The notes: generated by a model not told the origin, from the letters alone. A stretch of DNA of 64,000 nucleotides from Citromicrobium bathyomarinum (GCA_001306305.2 CP155577.1:1967501-2031500); one strand, 5' to 3'; positions 29,531 through 38,570 are shown, counted from the stretch's first letter. Numbers and translations: made by a program.

Positions 29531-31726
29531 CTATCCCTCGATTTTTCCGAAGTCCGCCACTTGGTGGACCGCATCTCTGAAACGCGCGAGCAGCCCAAGG
29601 CGCACCGAACGTTTTGTTTTATTCTCGTCGTTTACCGTCACATTCTCAAAGAAATCGTCAATCGGCGCGCGAAGCGAGGCAAGCGCGGACATCGCATCCG
29701 CGAACCGTTCTTCCCGCACTGCCGTTGCCGCCTGCGGGCCTGCCGTATCGAGCGCATCCATCAGCGCCTTCTCGGCCGGTTCGGGCGTGTAGGACAGCGA
29801 TTTACCAGACGGGTGAGCGGATTTCTCTGCCATCTGGGCGGCGACGACGTCCTTCATGTCCGGATCGTCGACCATCACCAGCGGGTCTTCCTCGCCGGTA
29901 TGCGGGGCATCGTCGACGCCCTGCCAGTCTTCCTTCTTGAGGATGTTCGCCGCGCGCTTGTACCCGGCGAGTAGGTTTTTGCCGTCCTCGGTTTCCATGA
30001 AGCTCTGGAGCGCGTGGACGCGGGCGAGCAGGCGAACGTTGTCGTCATCTGATCGTACCGCGTCGATCAAATCATGGCGCACACCTGCCTCACGCTGTTG
30101 AACCTTCAAGCGGTCCTGAAGAAACTGGTGCAGCAAGTTGCGCGGATGAACACCGGCGGCTTCCGGATAGTTCGAATTCTCTTTCAAGAAGGTCGACCAA
30201 CCCCAGATGCCAAAACGCAGTCCGTTTTCGACCGTGAGTGAAAGAATGCCATTTGCAGCCCTTCGAAGTGCGAATGGGTCTTTCGATCCAGTGGGGTATT
30301 CTTGGATCATGAAAAACGCGAAAAGCGTATCCAGCTTATCCGCCAGACTCACCGCCACCGTCACCGGAGCAGTCGGCACCTCGTCGCCCTGCCCCACCGG
30401 CTTGTAGTGATCGCGGATCGCGTCGGCGACGGCATCGGGGAGGCCCTCGGCGCCGGCGTAGTAGCCGCCCATCAGGCCCTGCAGCTCGGGGAATTCGCCG
30501 ACCATTTCGGTGACGAGGTCGGCCTTGCACAGTTTGGCAGCGTCTTCCGCCATCTGCGCCAGTTCCTCTTTCGTCACCCCCGCAGAGGCCGGGGTGACGA
30601 TATCGGATTCCACCAGCCAGCGGGCCAGCTTGGCGACCCGTTCGACCTTGTCGGCGACGGTGCCCAGCTTCTCATGGAAAGTGATCCGCTTGAGCCCCTC
30701 GGCATGCTGCGCGAGGGTTTTCTTCTGGTCGACCTCCCAGAAGAAGCGCGCGTCGGACAGCCGCGCGGCGAGCACCTTGCGGTTGCCATCGACGATGGCC
30801 GCCCCGCCGTCCGCCGCCTCGATATTGGCGGTGCAGATGAAGGCGTTGGCGAGCGTGCCTTGCGCGTCCTCGCACACGAAATACTTCTGGTTGACCCGCG
30901 CGGTGAGCTGGATCGTCTCGGGCGGGACGGAGAGGAAATCCTCTTCGAACCGGCCGAGCAGCGGGATCGGCCATTCGGTCAGGCCCGCATTCTCGACCAC
31001 CAGCCCCTCGTCCTCGACCAAGCTAAGCCCGGCCTCCGACGCGACCCTGGCCGCACCTTCGCGGATCAGCGCGGCGCGTTCCTGATGGTCGACGATCACG
31101 TGTGCGGCGCGCAGCTTCACTGCATAGTCGTCCGCATCGCCGATGGTGATGTCGCCCGAATGGTGGAAGCGGTGGCCCAGCGTGACCGCGCCGCTCGTGA
31201 CGCCATGCACCTCGCACTCGACAACTTCGTCGCCCAGCAGCGCGACGATGCCGGACAGCGGCCGCACCCAGCGCATGCTTTCGGTCGAGATCGACGCCGC
31301 GCCCCAGCGCATCGACTTGGGCCAGGCGAAATCGCGGATGATAGCCGGGATCGCCTCGGCCAGCACGTCGCGCACCGCCCTGCCCGGCGTGTCGATCACC
31401 GCGAAGTACGTCTCGCGGCCCTTTACGTCGCGCACCTCGAGCTGGTCGCGGGTCACGTTGTTCTTGCGGCAGAAGCCGTCGACCGCCTGATCGGGCGCGC
31501 CCACCGGCGGCCCCTTGGCTTCCTCGCTGACGGCCTGCGTTTCGGTCGGCAGCCCGCGCGCGATCAGCGCGAGACGGCGCGGGGTCGACCAGACGGTAAC
31601 CTCGCCCATGGAAACGCCCGCCGCGTCCATTTCGCGCCGGAACAGCTTTTCGAGCTCGGCGCGCGCGCCCGCCTGCATCCGCGCAGGGATTTCTTCGGAG
31701 CGCATTTCGAGGAGGAAATCGGTCAC
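29531..31726 (-). CDS. glyS: Glycyl-tRNA synthetase beta subunit
   Basis: 731 residues; with GlyQ forms the alpha2beta2 bacterial GlyRS. Starts [18 protein letters not shown] at a GTG that overlaps the glyQ stop (GTGA). Typical segments: [67 protein letters not shown], and the C-terminal DALR-like tRNA-binding region (about 600-700). Within it (about residues 377-384), VTPASAGV is encoded by a palindromic repeat inserted in frame at 30573-30598, at a surface loop before LCKADLV. Confidence 0.95.
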   Translation of the reverse strand: MTDFLLEMRSEEIPARMQAGARAELEKLFRREMDAAGVSMGEVTVWSTPRRLALIARGLPTETQAVSEEAKGPPVGAPDQAVDGFCRKNNVTRDQLEVRDVKGRETYFAVIDTPGRAVRDVLAEAIPAIIRDFAWPKSMRWGAASISTESMRWVRPLSGIVALLGDEVVECEVHGVTSGAVTLGHRFHHSGDITIGDADDYAVKLRAAHVIVDHQERAALIREGAARVASEAGLSLVEDEGLVVENAGLTEWPIPLLGRFEEDFLSVPPETIQLTARVNQKYFVCEDAQGTLANAFICTANIEAADGGAAIVDGNRKVLAARLSDARFFWEVDQKKTLAQHAEGLKRITFHEKLGTVADKVERVAKLARWLVESDIVTPASAGVTKEELAQMAEDAAKLCKADLVTEMVGEFPELQGLMGGYYAGAEGLPDAVADAIRDHYKPVGQGDEVPTAPVTVAVSLADKLDTLFAFFMIQEYPTGSKDPFALRRAANGILSLTVENGLRFGIWGWSTFLKENSNYPEAAGVHPRNLLHQFLQDRLKVQQREAGVRHDLIDAVRSDDDNVRLLARVHALQSFMETEDGKNLLAGYKRAANILKKEDWQGVDDAPHTGEEDPLVMVDDPDMKDVVAAQMAEKSAHPSGKSLSYTPEPAEKALMDALDTAGPQAATAVREERFADAMSALASLRAPIDDFFENVTVNDENKTKRSVRLGLLARFRDAVHQVADFGKIEG
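30573..30598 (-). repeat. Palindromic repeat inserted inside glyS
   Basis: GTCACCCC (30573-30580) and GGGGTGAC (30591-30598) form a perfect 8-bp stem, extended by two pairs beyond a mismatch. On the coding strand it reads GTCACCCCGGCC.., giving VTPASAGV, the residue string typically encoded when sphingomonad-type REP palindromes fall in genes. Normal GlyS proteins have a shorter loop here. Confidence 0.65.
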
Positions 31727-32622
31727 AGCGACCACTCCGGGTATTTCTCAGCCCATTCGGGCGCTTTCAGCTCGGCGTATTTCTCACAGGAGCCACGCGC
31801 CAGATCGCGCACGCGGCCCATGTAGCTCGCGCGTTCCTGTACGGAGATCACGCCACGTGCCTGCAGCAGGTTGAAGATGTGGCTCGCCTCGATCGCCTGT
31901 TCGTAGGCGGCGATGGGGACGTTGTTGGCGAGCGCGTTCTCGCACTCCTTCTCCGCCTTGGCGAAGAGGTCGAACAGCGCGTCGGTTTCGGCGACCTCAA
32001 AGTTCCATTTTGACATCTGCTTCTCGTTTTCGAGAAACACGTCGCCGTAGGATACGCCGCGATCGTTGAACTGGAGGTCGTACACATTGTCGACGCCCTG
32101 GATATACATCGCGAGCCGTTCGAGCCCGTAGGTCAGCTCGCCCGCGACCGGCTTGCAGTCGAACCCGCCCATCTGCTGGAAATAGGTGAACTGCGTCACC
32201 TCCATCCCGTCGCACCAGACTTCCCAGCCCAGGCCCCAGGCGCCCAGCGTGGGCGATTCCCAGTCGTCCTCCACGAAGCGGATATCGTGCTTGAGCGGAT
32301 CGATCCCGATCACCCGCAGCGATTCCAGATAGAGGTTCTGGATGTCGGGCGGGCTCGGCTTCAGTATCACCTGATACTGGTAGTAGTGCTGCAGGCGGTT
32401 CGGGTTTTCGCCATAGCGGCCATCGGTCGGCCGGCGGCACGGCTGCACGAAGGCGGCATTCCAGGGCTCCGGCCCCAGCGCACGCAGCGTCGTCGCGGTG
32501 TGGAACGTGCCTGCACCCATGCGCATGTCGTAGGGTTGCAGGATGACACACCCCTGCGCGCTCCAGAAATCGTGAAGCGCAAGGATCATGTCTTGGAAAC
32601 TGGACTGAGGGGACCGGCTCAT
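31723..32622 (-). CDS. glyQ: Glycyl-tRNA synthetase alpha subunit
   Basis: 299 residues, the catalytic class II core. [60 protein letters not shown] (here FVQPC) and [20 protein letters not shown] are the GlyQ motifs. Start placed at 32622 (MSRSPQSS); ATG at 32637 is the alternative. The frame runs to 32790 but those codons have no family similarity. Overlaps glyS (GTGA), so the two subunits are made together. Confidence 0.96.
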   Translation of the reverse strand: MSRSPQSSFQDMILALHDFWSAQGCVILQPYDMRMGAGTFHTATTLRALGPEPWNAAFVQPCRRPTDGRYGENPNRLQHYYQYQVILKPSPPDIQNLYLESLRVIGIDPLKHDIRFVEDDWESPTLGAWGLGWEVWCDGMEVTQFTYFQQMGGFDCKPVAGELTYGLERLAMYIQGVDNVYDLQFNDRGVSYGDVFLENEKQMSKWNFEVAETDALFDLFAKAEKECENALANNVPIAAYEQAIEASHIFNLLQARGVISVQERASYMGRVRDLARGSCEKYAELKAPEWAEKYPEWSL

Positions 32623-32811
32623 GGTGCGAGCGGCCATGGCGAAGCCGCGCGACAGCGTCAACGGCGGGAACGGTGAAAGATTCGCAAGAGCGTGCGCGAC
32701 ACGCGCACCGCCATCGCAATGGATAGTCGAGAGTTTGCAGGAAAATGTTCCCAGCAAATACAGAGACATAGAACCATTTTCCCGCCTCACGTGTCAGGAA
32801 TATCGGTCTTA

Positions 32812-32871
32812 ATGTCAGGTCATGTTGACAAGGCCGGCGAATCGATCCATATAGTTAGCACAACCTGACAT
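32812..32871 (+). promoter_or_regulatory. Promoter of the UrcA gene framed by inverted repeats
   Basis: TTGACA at 32825-32830 with CATATA (32848-32853, 17-bp spacer) or TATAGT (32850-32855, 19 bp). A 9-bp inverted repeat, ATGTCAGGT at 32812-32820 and ACCTGACAT at 32863-32871, encloses it, and a partial copy GTGTCAGG is at 32791-32798. This may be the binding site of an unknown regulator. The glyQ promoter presumably lies nearby on the other strand. Confidence 0.55.
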
Positions 32872-32923
32872 ACCGGAAGGTTGGCATGACCATTGGACCC
32901 AATATCCAAAAAGGAATGAACTG

Positions 32924-33244
32924 ATGAAGACCCGTATCCTGACCGCCGTCCTGTTCGCCGCCGCCCTCGTCCCCGTGAACGCATCGGCGCACACCCGCTC
33001 GATCGAAATCGATGCCGGCAATTTCGACCTGTCGACTGAGGCCGGGCGAGACATGCTCGATGCGCGGATCGACAGCGCGGTGCGCAATGTCTGCCGCAGC
33101 GGCCAGCGCGGTGTTGCCGCACGCCTCGAAATGCAGGCCTGCGCGGCGGATGTCCGCAGCGCGGTGCAGTCGCAGGTCGCACTGGCTCTGGCCGATGCAC
33201 GCGGCGCTCACCTGGCCGGCCTGCCCGTCGATCCGGATGCGTGA
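32924..33244 (+). CDS. UrcA family protein
   Basis: 106 residues, secreted. Signal peptide MKTRILTAVLFAAALVPVNA, then the UrcA core: AGNFDLSTEAGRDMLDARID, AVRNVCRSGQRG and QACAADVRSAVQSQVALA, with two cysteines (about 57 and 73) likely joined. UrcA proteins are abundant in Caulobacterales and Sphingomonadales; function unknown. AAGGA lies 11-12 bases before the start. A terminator follows, so it is probably monocistronic. Confidence 0.88.
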   Translation: MKTRILTAVLFAAALVPVNASAHTRSIEIDAGNFDLSTEAGRDMLDARIDSAVRNVCRSGQRGVAARLEMQACAADVRSAVQSQVALALADARGAHLAGLPVDPDA

Positions 33245-33252
33245 AGCCGTCC

Positions 33253-33292
33253 GGGCGGAGTCGGCACCCCAAGGTCGGCTCCGCCCCTTTTC
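33253..33292 (+). terminator. Rho-independent terminator after the UrcA gene
   Basis: GGGCGGAG (33253-33260) pairs with CTCCGCCC (33279-33286), an inner ACC/GGT pair closes the loop, and CTTTTC follows. Confidence 0.7.
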
Positions 33293-33340
33293 TTCGACAT
33301 TCAGGTCTTCAGTTCCGAGCTGGCAAGGAGAATTTCCGAG

Positions 33341-33475
33341 ATGACCGACACCCAGATTACACTGCGGCATCCCCTGTGGAAGCGCATCGCCGCCACCGCC
33401 TTCATCGTGCTCGCCGGATATGGTGCGGGCAACATCGCAGCAAAGATCGCCATGTTCGCCGAGAGCGCCGCATGA
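33341..33475 (+). CDS. 44-residue membrane protein
   Basis: Short gene starting MTDTQITLRHPLWKRIAA, with one hydrophobic helix (AATAFIVLAGYGAGNIAAKI) and ending FAESAA. AAGGAG lies 10 bases before the ATG and the stop overlaps the next gene (ATGA), both good signs of a real small gene. It is the first gene of a four-gene operon with two larger membrane proteins and an XRE regulator. No family recognised. Confidence 0.65.
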   Translation: MTDTQITLRHPLWKRIAATAFIVLAGYGAGNIAAKIAMFAESAA

Positions 33476-33858
33476 ACCGGGACAAGCGCACACGCCTGTA
33501 TCTCACCGCCGCGTCGATGGGTTTTGTCGCGACCATCCTGATGGTGGTTTCGCAGATTCTCGACTGGCCCGACTTCGTGGCCGGGCTGAGTGTCGGCGTA
33601 TTGCTGGTCAGCCTGGTGATGCTTTTGCTGCGGCGGTTTCGCGACGAATATATCGAGCAGCTGTGGAACAGCGGCACCGGCTTCGCCTTCGTGGCGGTGG
33701 TTGCCACCTTCGCCTTCGCCCCCTTCCTCGAAGGGTTTGTCGACGGGGTGACCAGATCGGCCCGCGACCAGATGATCAGCCCCGAGTTCGTCGGCCCGAT
33801 CGCCCTCATCGCCTTCTTCGTAGGCTTCCACCTCAAGTGGCTGAGGAGCAGCTTGTGA
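33472..33858 (+). CDS. Membrane protein of the XRE operon
   Basis: 128 residues with four hydrophobic segments: about 10-28 (YLTAASMGFVATILMVV), 34-54 (GLSVGVLLVSLVMLLL), 68-87 (GFAFVAVVATFAFAPFLEG) and 105-122 (PIALIAFFVGFHLKW). Linker RRFRDEYIEQLWNSGTG between segments 2 and 3. The start overlaps the 44-residue gene and the end overlaps the regulator gene by GTGA. No family recognised. Confidence 0.8.
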   Translation: MNRDKRTRLYLTAASMGFVATILMVVSQILDWPDFVAGLSVGVLLVSLVMLLLRRFRDEYIEQLWNSGTGFAFVAVVATFAFAPFLEGFVDGVTRSARDQMISPEFVGPIALIAFFVGFHLKWLRSSL

Positions 33859-34052
33859 AGAACCGTCTCAAAGTTTTGCGCGCCGAACGCGACTGGAGCC
33901 AGGCGGAGCTCGCCGGGCGGCTCGATGTGTCGCGGCAGGCGGTCAACGCGATCGAGACGGGCAAGCACGACCCCTCGCTGGGCCTTGCCTTCAAGATATC
34001 GCGCGTGTTCGACATGCCGATCGAAACCATTTTCCTCGAAGAGGAGGACTGA
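33855..34052 (+). CDS. XRE-family transcriptional regulator
   Basis: 65 residues, a single Cro/C1-type HTH: LKVLRAERDWSQAELAGRLD, VSRQAVNAIETGKHDPSLGL, AFKISRVFDMPIETIFLEEE. This compact type (YozG-like) usually controls its own operon with adjacent membrane proteins. GTG start overlapping the stop of the upstream gene. The acidic C-terminus is typical. Confidence 0.88.
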   Translation: MKNRLKVLRAERDWSQAELAGRLDVSRQAVNAIETGKHDPSLGLAFKISRVFDMPIETIFLEEED

Positions 34053-34054
34053 CA

Positions 34055-34507
34055 ATGGACCATGAACCGGACGATATCCGCAATCCTGGTGAAGCGCGCA
34101 ACCGTGCCCGCCAGCGGCGCAAGTGGGCTTTCCTGATCTTCGCCGGGCTGGTCGGTGCGGTGATCGGCGCGCTCCTCTCCGGGCTGGAGAACGGGGAAGG
34201 AAACTTTCTCGTCGGCCAGATCGAGACGCTGACCATGCCCGCATGGGCGGCGATCGCGATGGCGGCGGCGTTCTTCTTCGCCTTCGCGGTGCTCCCGGTC
34301 TGGGGGTTCACCCAGATCGACGACTACCAGATGCGCCAGAACCTGATCGGCTATGCCGGCGGCTGCATCGCTGCCGTCGCGGGCTACCCGATCTGGGCGG
34401 TGCTCGCGATGGGCGGGCTGGTGCCCCACCCCACCGCATTCGGAATTTTCGTCATTGCCTTTGCCGCTACGATGCTGACATTTCTTGCCGTTAAACTGCG
34501 CGGCTAG
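34055..34507 (+). CDS. Membrane protein, last gene of the XRE operon
   Basis: 150 residues, with four hydrophobic segments at about 25-45 (FLIFAGLVGAVIGALLSG), 60-85, 92-115 and 125-147. The N-terminus is charged (MDHEPDDIRNPGEARNRARQ). It starts 3 bp after the regulator stop. No family recognised; probably regulated by the adjacent XRE protein. Confidence 0.78.
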   Translation: MDHEPDDIRNPGEARNRARQRRKWAFLIFAGLVGAVIGALLSGLENGEGNFLVGQIETLTMPAWAAIAMAAAFFFAFAVLPVWGFTQIDDYQMRQNLIGYAGGCIAAVAGYPIWAVLAMGGLVPHPTAFGIFVIAFAATMLTFLAVKLRG

Positions 34508-34564
34508 GCGGCAGCACCGCAGCTTTCGCTACACTTCCGCCTTTTTCTTCCAGGAGCACACAAC

Positions 34565-35446
34565 ATGCTTGCCAGAATGACCCGCAACACCCTGATCGGC
34601 CTTGCCGCCGCATTCTCCCTCACCACCGGCGCGATGGCGCAGGATGCACCCGCCCTGTGGCGCGTGGCGGACGAGGATACGACGATCTACCTGTTCGGCA
34701 CGGTCCACGCCCTGCCTTCCGACGTCGACTGGTACAGCGGCCCGGTGAAGACCGCGCTGGACGAGAGCAGCACCCTCGTCACCGAAATCGACATGAGCCC
34801 TGAAGCGCTGGCCGAGATCGGCCCGATGATCCAGCAAATCGCCATCCTGCCGGAGGGAACCTCCCTGCGCGGCATGATGAGCGAAGAACAACGCGAAACC
34901 TATGAGGCAGCGATGGCCTCGCTCGGCGTGCCGCCGGAAGCGTTCGATAATCTCGAACCCTGGTTCGCGGCCCTGCAGCTGAGCAATATTGCCTTCGCCA
35001 AGGCCGGCTTCCAGCCCCAGAACGGCACCGAAACCGTGCTGGAGGCGACCGTGGGCGACACCAAGGGGCGCGATGCGCTGGAAACGCCGCGATACCAATT
35101 CTCGATCTTCGACGAACTGCCGATGGACGCGCAGATCGATTACCTCGTCGAAACCGCCGCGGAGATCGACACGCTCGGCCCGATGCTCGACGAGATGATC
35201 GCCGAATGGGCGGAAGGCGATGTCGAAGCACTTGGACACCTGCTTAACGACGCGCTCCAATCCGATCCCGTTCTTGCCGAGCGGCTGCTTTATGCCCGTA
35301 ACGCCAACTGGGCGGTGTGGATCGACGACCGGCTCGATACGCCGGGCACGATTTTCATGGCGGTTGGCGCCGGGCACCTTGCGGGGACCAACAAGCTGCA
35401 GGATCTGCTGGCAGAGCGCGGCATCCAGGCAGTGCGGGTACAATGA
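34565..35446 (+). CDS. TraB/GumN family protein (first of a tandem pair)
   Basis: 293 residues, secreted (signal peptide ending TGAMAQ). Family motifs: LWRVADEDTTIYLFGTVHAL (GTxH) and a C-terminal FMAVGAGHLAGTNKLQDLL (GxxH), the Tiki/TraB metalloprotease-like fold. Start at 34565 with CAGGAG 8 bases upstream. TraB/GumN proteins have no settled function in bacteria; the related Tiki enzymes are metal-dependent proteases. Overlaps the second copy by ATGA. Confidence 0.88.
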   Translation: MLARMTRNTLIGLAAAFSLTTGAMAQDAPALWRVADEDTTIYLFGTVHALPSDVDWYSGPVKTALDESSTLVTEIDMSPEALAEIGPMIQQIAILPEGTSLRGMMSEEQRETYEAAMASLGVPPEAFDNLEPWFAALQLSNIAFAKAGFQPQNGTETVLEATVGDTKGRDALETPRYQFSIFDELPMDAQIDYLVETAAEIDTLGPMLDEMIAEWAEGDVEALGHLLNDALQSDPVLAERLLYARNANWAVWIDDRLDTPGTIFMAVGAGHLAGTNKLQDLLAERGIQAVRVQ

Positions 35447-36333
35447 CCATACGCGCCGCGATCCTCGCGCTGCTGGCGCTGCTGGTCGCGGCTTGCGGCC
35501 AGCCCGACAAGGAGCCCCCGGTCGCGCCGGATGATCCGAACCCGCTGCTATGGGAGATCGCCCGGGCCGACGGGACCAGCGCAGGCTGGCTGATCGGCAC
35601 CATCCACGCCCTGCCCGACGGGGTAGAGTGGCGCACCGCCTCGGTCGACACGGCGATCGCGCAGGCAGGCGTCCTCGCGGTGGAGATTGCCGACCTCGAC
35701 GATCAGCGGGCGGTGACCAGCGCCTTCAAACCGCTTGCCTATTCTCCCGGGCAACCTCCCCTGCTCTCCCGCGTGCCCGCCAACCAGCGGGAGAGGCTGA
35801 CTGCGCTGGTCGACGATACACCCTATGGGCTCGACGATTTTCGCGGGATCGAAAGCTGGGGCGCGGCGCTGATCCTGTCCCAGTCGGTCGATACCGGGGC
35901 TGACGCCGCGAACGGGATCGACCGCGCGCTGATCCGCGATTTCAACGGTCGCCGGGTGGTCGAGCTCGAAGGCGCGGCGCGCCAGTTCGCGGTGTTCGAC
36001 GGGCTCTCAGAACGGGCCCAGCGCGCGATGCTGGGCGCGATCGTGGAAGAGGCCGAAGCCGACAGCGACCAGCGCCAGCGCCCGATCCGACTCTACCTTC
36101 AGGGCGACGAGGCCGGGCTGGCCGCGCTCACCCGCGAAGGCCTGCTGGCGGACGACGAAATTCGCGAAGCGCTGCTGGAGCGGCGCAATGCCGCGTGGAT
36201 GCCGCGCATTATCCGCTTGCTGGAGAGCGACAGCCACCCGCTGATCGCGGTGGGGGCGGCGCACATGGTGGGCAAGGACGGCCTCGTCGCGCTGATCGAG
36301 GCCAAGGGTTACACCGTGCGCCGGGTACGCTAA
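35443..36333 (+). CDS. TraB/GumN family lipoprotein (second of the tandem pair)
   Basis: 296 residues. Signal peptide with lipobox LLVAACGQ, so a lipoprotein. Motifs LLWEIARADGTSAGWLIGTI with GTIHALPDG, and IAVGAAHMVGKDGLVALIEA at the C-terminus, mirror the upstream copy. Sequence similarity is limited mostly to the motif regions, indicating an old duplication. ATG overlaps the stop of copy 1. An upstream frame start is rejected because the signal peptide begins here. Confidence 0.87.
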   Translation: MTIRAAILALLALLVAACGQPDKEPPVAPDDPNPLLWEIARADGTSAGWLIGTIHALPDGVEWRTASVDTAIAQAGVLAVEIADLDDQRAVTSAFKPLAYSPGQPPLLSRVPANQRERLTALVDDTPYGLDDFRGIESWGAALILSQSVDTGADAANGIDRALIRDFNGRRVVELEGAARQFAVFDGLSERAQRAMLGAIVEEAEADSDQRQRPIRLYLQGDEAGLAALTREGLLADDEIREALLERRNAAWMPRIIRLLESDSHPLIAVGAAHMVGKDGLVALIEAKGYTVRRVR

Positions 36334-36447
36334 GGCGGGTTGCTTTCCCGCGACTTTGTCCGTAACAGCGCGCGCTTCGGCGCCATGTGCATCCCTGGAG
36401 GCGTGGCGAGACCGAGCAAATATCAGCATTTCGAAAGGTAGTATACG

Positions 36448-37128
36448 ATGAGCGACGCCATCACCCTGCCGGCCGAGACGCGCGACCGGGCTGGCAAGGG
36501 AGCCTCCCGGGCACTGCGTCGCGAAGGCCGTGTCCCCGCCGTGATTTATGGCGGCAAGGAAGAACCCACCCCGATCCACGTCGAAGAGCGCGAACTGGTT
36601 CGCCAGCTCGACACCGGTCACTTCATGAACTCGATCATCGAGCTTGAAGTCGGCGGCAAGAAAGTGCGCACCCTGCCCAAGGATGTTGCGCTGCACCCCG
36701 TCACTGACCGTCCCGAACACGTGGATTTCCTGCGCCTGACCAAGGGCGCGAAGGTGGATGTGAGCGTCCCCGTCGTGTTCGTCGACGAAGAAGAATCGCC
36801 CGGCCTCAAGAAGGGTGGCGTGCTCAACGTCGTCCGTCACGAGCTGGAACTGGTCTGCGAAGCGGACAAGATCCCCGGCGAGATCACGATCAGCGTCAAG
36901 GGCAAGGAAGTCGGCGACTCGATCCACATCAGCGAAGTCGACCTGCCCAAGGGCAGCGAATCCGCGATCACCGATCGCGACTTCACCATCGCCACGCTGG
37001 TTGCTCCGTCCGCCCTCAAGAAGGCCGAAGGCGCCGAGGGTGAAGACGAAGTCACCGAAACCGAGGTCATCGAGCAGCACGCCGAGACCGTCGAAGGCGA
37101 AGACGACCAGGTGGTCGACGGCGAATAA
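36448..37128 (+). CDS. rplY: 50S ribosomal protein L25 / general stress protein Ctc
   Basis: 226 residues. The N-terminal L25 domain binds 5S r[23 protein letters not shown] and [20 protein letters not shown] (about 8-50). A C-terminal TL5/Ctc beta domain spans about 100-190, followed by an acidic tail with [20 protein letters not shown]. Followed by a terminator and pth, the usual rplY-pth neighbourhood. The 114-bp leader shows only a short GCGGG/CCCGC stem at its start. Confidence 0.95.
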   Translation: MSDAITLPAETRDRAGKGASRALRREGRVPAVIYGGKEEPTPIHVEERELVRQLDTGHFMNSIIELEVGGKKVRTLPKDVALHPVTDRPEHVDFLRLTKGAKVDVSVPVVFVDEEESPGLKKGGVLNVVRHELELVCEADKIPGEITISVKGKEVGDSIHISEVDLPKGSESAITDRDFTIATLVAPSALKKAEGAEGEDEVTETEVIEQHAETVEGEDDQVVDGE

Positions 37129-37150
37129 GCCGAGCTTCACGAAGATTGCG

Positions 37151-37187
37151 AACGCCGGGCATCCTTTCAGGGGATGTCCGGCGTTTT
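37151..37187 (+). terminator. Rho-independent terminator after rplY
   Basis: AACGCCGGGCATCC and GGATGTCCGGCGTT form a 14-bp stem with a single G-T wobble, loop TTTCAGG-like, followed by TTTTGCGTTT. Confidence 0.85.
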
Positions 37188-37208
37188 GCGTTTCAAGCGC
37201 TACCATTT

Positions 37209-37302
37209 CCCGTCATCCCGGGCTTGACCCGGGATCGGTGCCTCTTCCTGAATGCGCGTCGCTGAAAAAGAAGCCTGCCCCGGATCAAGTCCGGGGCGAC
37301 GG
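37209..37302. repeat. Inverted pair of REP-like palindromes
   Basis: CCCGTCATCCCGGGCTTGAC then CCGGGATC at the left, and GGATCAAGTCCGGGGCGACGG at the right, which is the same motif reversed with four changes. Each arm is itself palindromic (CCCGGGCTTGACCCGGG). Typical sphingomonad extragenic repeat, here between rplY and pth. The rest of this 251-bp gap is empty. Confidence 0.75.
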
Positions 37303-37379
37303 TTTGAGATGATCGGGAGCGCAAAAATCCGCTGGTGGCAGGGTGACGCCGCCCCGTTGCCGCTCTAAGGCCCCACCCC

Positions 37380-37949
37380 ATGCAAATCTGGACCGGCCTC
37401 GGCAATCCTGGACCGCGCTATGCGCTCCACCGGCACAATATCGGCTTCATGGCGTGCGACGTCATTGCCGAAACGCACGATTTCGGGCCCGTGCAGAAAA
37501 AGTTCCAGGGCTGGGTGCAGGAAGGCCGGATCGGCAACCAGAAGATCCTGCTGCTCAAGCCTGCGACCTTCATGAACGAAAGCGGCCGCGCGGTCGCCGA
37601 GGCGCTGCGGTTCTACAAGCTGGAGCCCGAGGCGCTGACCGTGTTTCACGACGAGCTCGACCTCGCGCCGTTCAAGGTGAAGGTGCGCATGGGTGGCGGG
37701 CTGGCCGGGCACAACGGATTGCGCAGCATCAACCAGCACCTCGGCCCCGATTTCCGCCGCGTGCGGATCGGCATCGGCCATCCCGGGCATAAGGACCGGG
37801 TGACCGGCCATGTGCTGGGCAACTACGCCAAGGCGGAGATGGACGATCTGGCCACCATGCTCGGCGCAATGGCGAGCGAGGCGCATTGGCTCGCCGATGG
37901 CGACGATGCGCGCTTCATGAACGACGTCGCGCTGCGGATACAGGACTGA
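37380..37949 (+). CDS. pth: Peptidyl-tRNA hydrolase
   Basis: 189 residues. Recycles peptidyl-tRNA released by stalled ribosomes. GLGNPGPRYALHRHNIGFMA (catalytic His about 20), LLLKPATFMNESGRAV (Asn about 68), VFHDELDLAPFKVKVRMGGG (Asp about 93) and AGHNGLRSINQHLG are the complete Pth signature. Same neighbour (rplY) as in many bacteria, here separated by a terminator and a repeat pair. Confidence 0.96.
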   Translation: MQIWTGLGNPGPRYALHRHNIGFMACDVIAETHDFGPVQKKFQGWVQEGRIGNQKILLLKPATFMNESGRAVAEALRFYKLEPEALTVFHDELDLAPFKVKVRMGGGLAGHNGLRSINQHLGPDFRRVRIGIGHPGHKDRVTGHVLGNYAKAEMDDLATMLGAMASEAHWLADGDDARFMNDVALRIQD

Positions 37950-37957
37950 GCCGCGCG

Positions 37958-38566
37958 ATGCCGGGCCGGGCCACCCTGCTGGCGCTGCTGACCGGGCAAA
38001 CGCTGTTCTTTACCGCAGTCGGCCTCGCCCTGTGGACCCTTTCGGGCCGCCCCGCCCGGTCCTTCGTCACCTTCGGTCAGAACGAATTCCTTATCGGAGC
38101 GCTGCTGGCGGGCGTCCTCGTCCTGCTGGCGGCCGCGACATTCTACGGCCTGCCGAAAGTCGCCGAATATCTGATCCGCGCGCAGGCAGAAAATTTCGCC
38201 TTCCTCGAAAAGCCCATGCCCTTTTCCGCAATCGTGTGGATTTCGCTGGGCGCAGGGATTGGCGAGGAAGCGCTGTTTCGCGCGGGCGTGCAGACGCTGG
38301 CGGCCGACTATGTCGGCGCCCCGCTGGCCATCGCGCTGGGCGCTGCGCTATTTGCGGTCGTACATTTCGCCAAGCCGGCGGTGGCGGCAATCATCCTCGT
38401 CATCGGGGTGCTCTTGGGCTGCGTGTTCTGGATCACCGGTTCCTTGCTGGCGGTAATGATCGGCCACGCGCTCTACGATGTGTTCGCCTTGTGGTATGTG
38501 CAGAAGGAGATGCACCGGCTCGGCGTGTTCGGGCAGGATGAGAAGTCCACATCATCGACGGAGTAA
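37958..38566 (+). CDS. CPBP family intramembrane glutamic endopeptidase
   Basis: 202 residues with about six hydrophobic segments. Catalytic motifs: EEALFR (EExxxR, about 103-108), LFAVVHF (FxxxH, His about 136) and HALYDVF (HxxxD, His about 170). CPBP/Rce1-type proteases cleave membrane substrates or prenyl-protein tails. It starts 8 bp after pth; an earlier in-frame start would overlap pth. The substrate is unknown. Confidence 0.85.
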   Translation: MPGRATLLALLTGQTLFFTAVGLALWTLSGRPARSFVTFGQNEFLIGALLAGVLVLLAAATFYGLPKVAEYLIRAQAENFAFLEKPMPFSAIVWISLGAGIGEEALFRAGVQTLAADYVGAPLAIALGAALFAVVHFAKPAVAAIILVIGVLLGCVFWITGSLLAVMIGHALYDVFALWYVQKEMHRLGVFGQDEKSTSSTE

Positions 38567-38570
38567 GCCC

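Noticed and set aside
36334-36447. Autoregulatory L25 leader structure
   Set aside because: Only a 5-bp GCGGG/CCCGC stem directly after the upstream stop is visible, too little to call a leader element.
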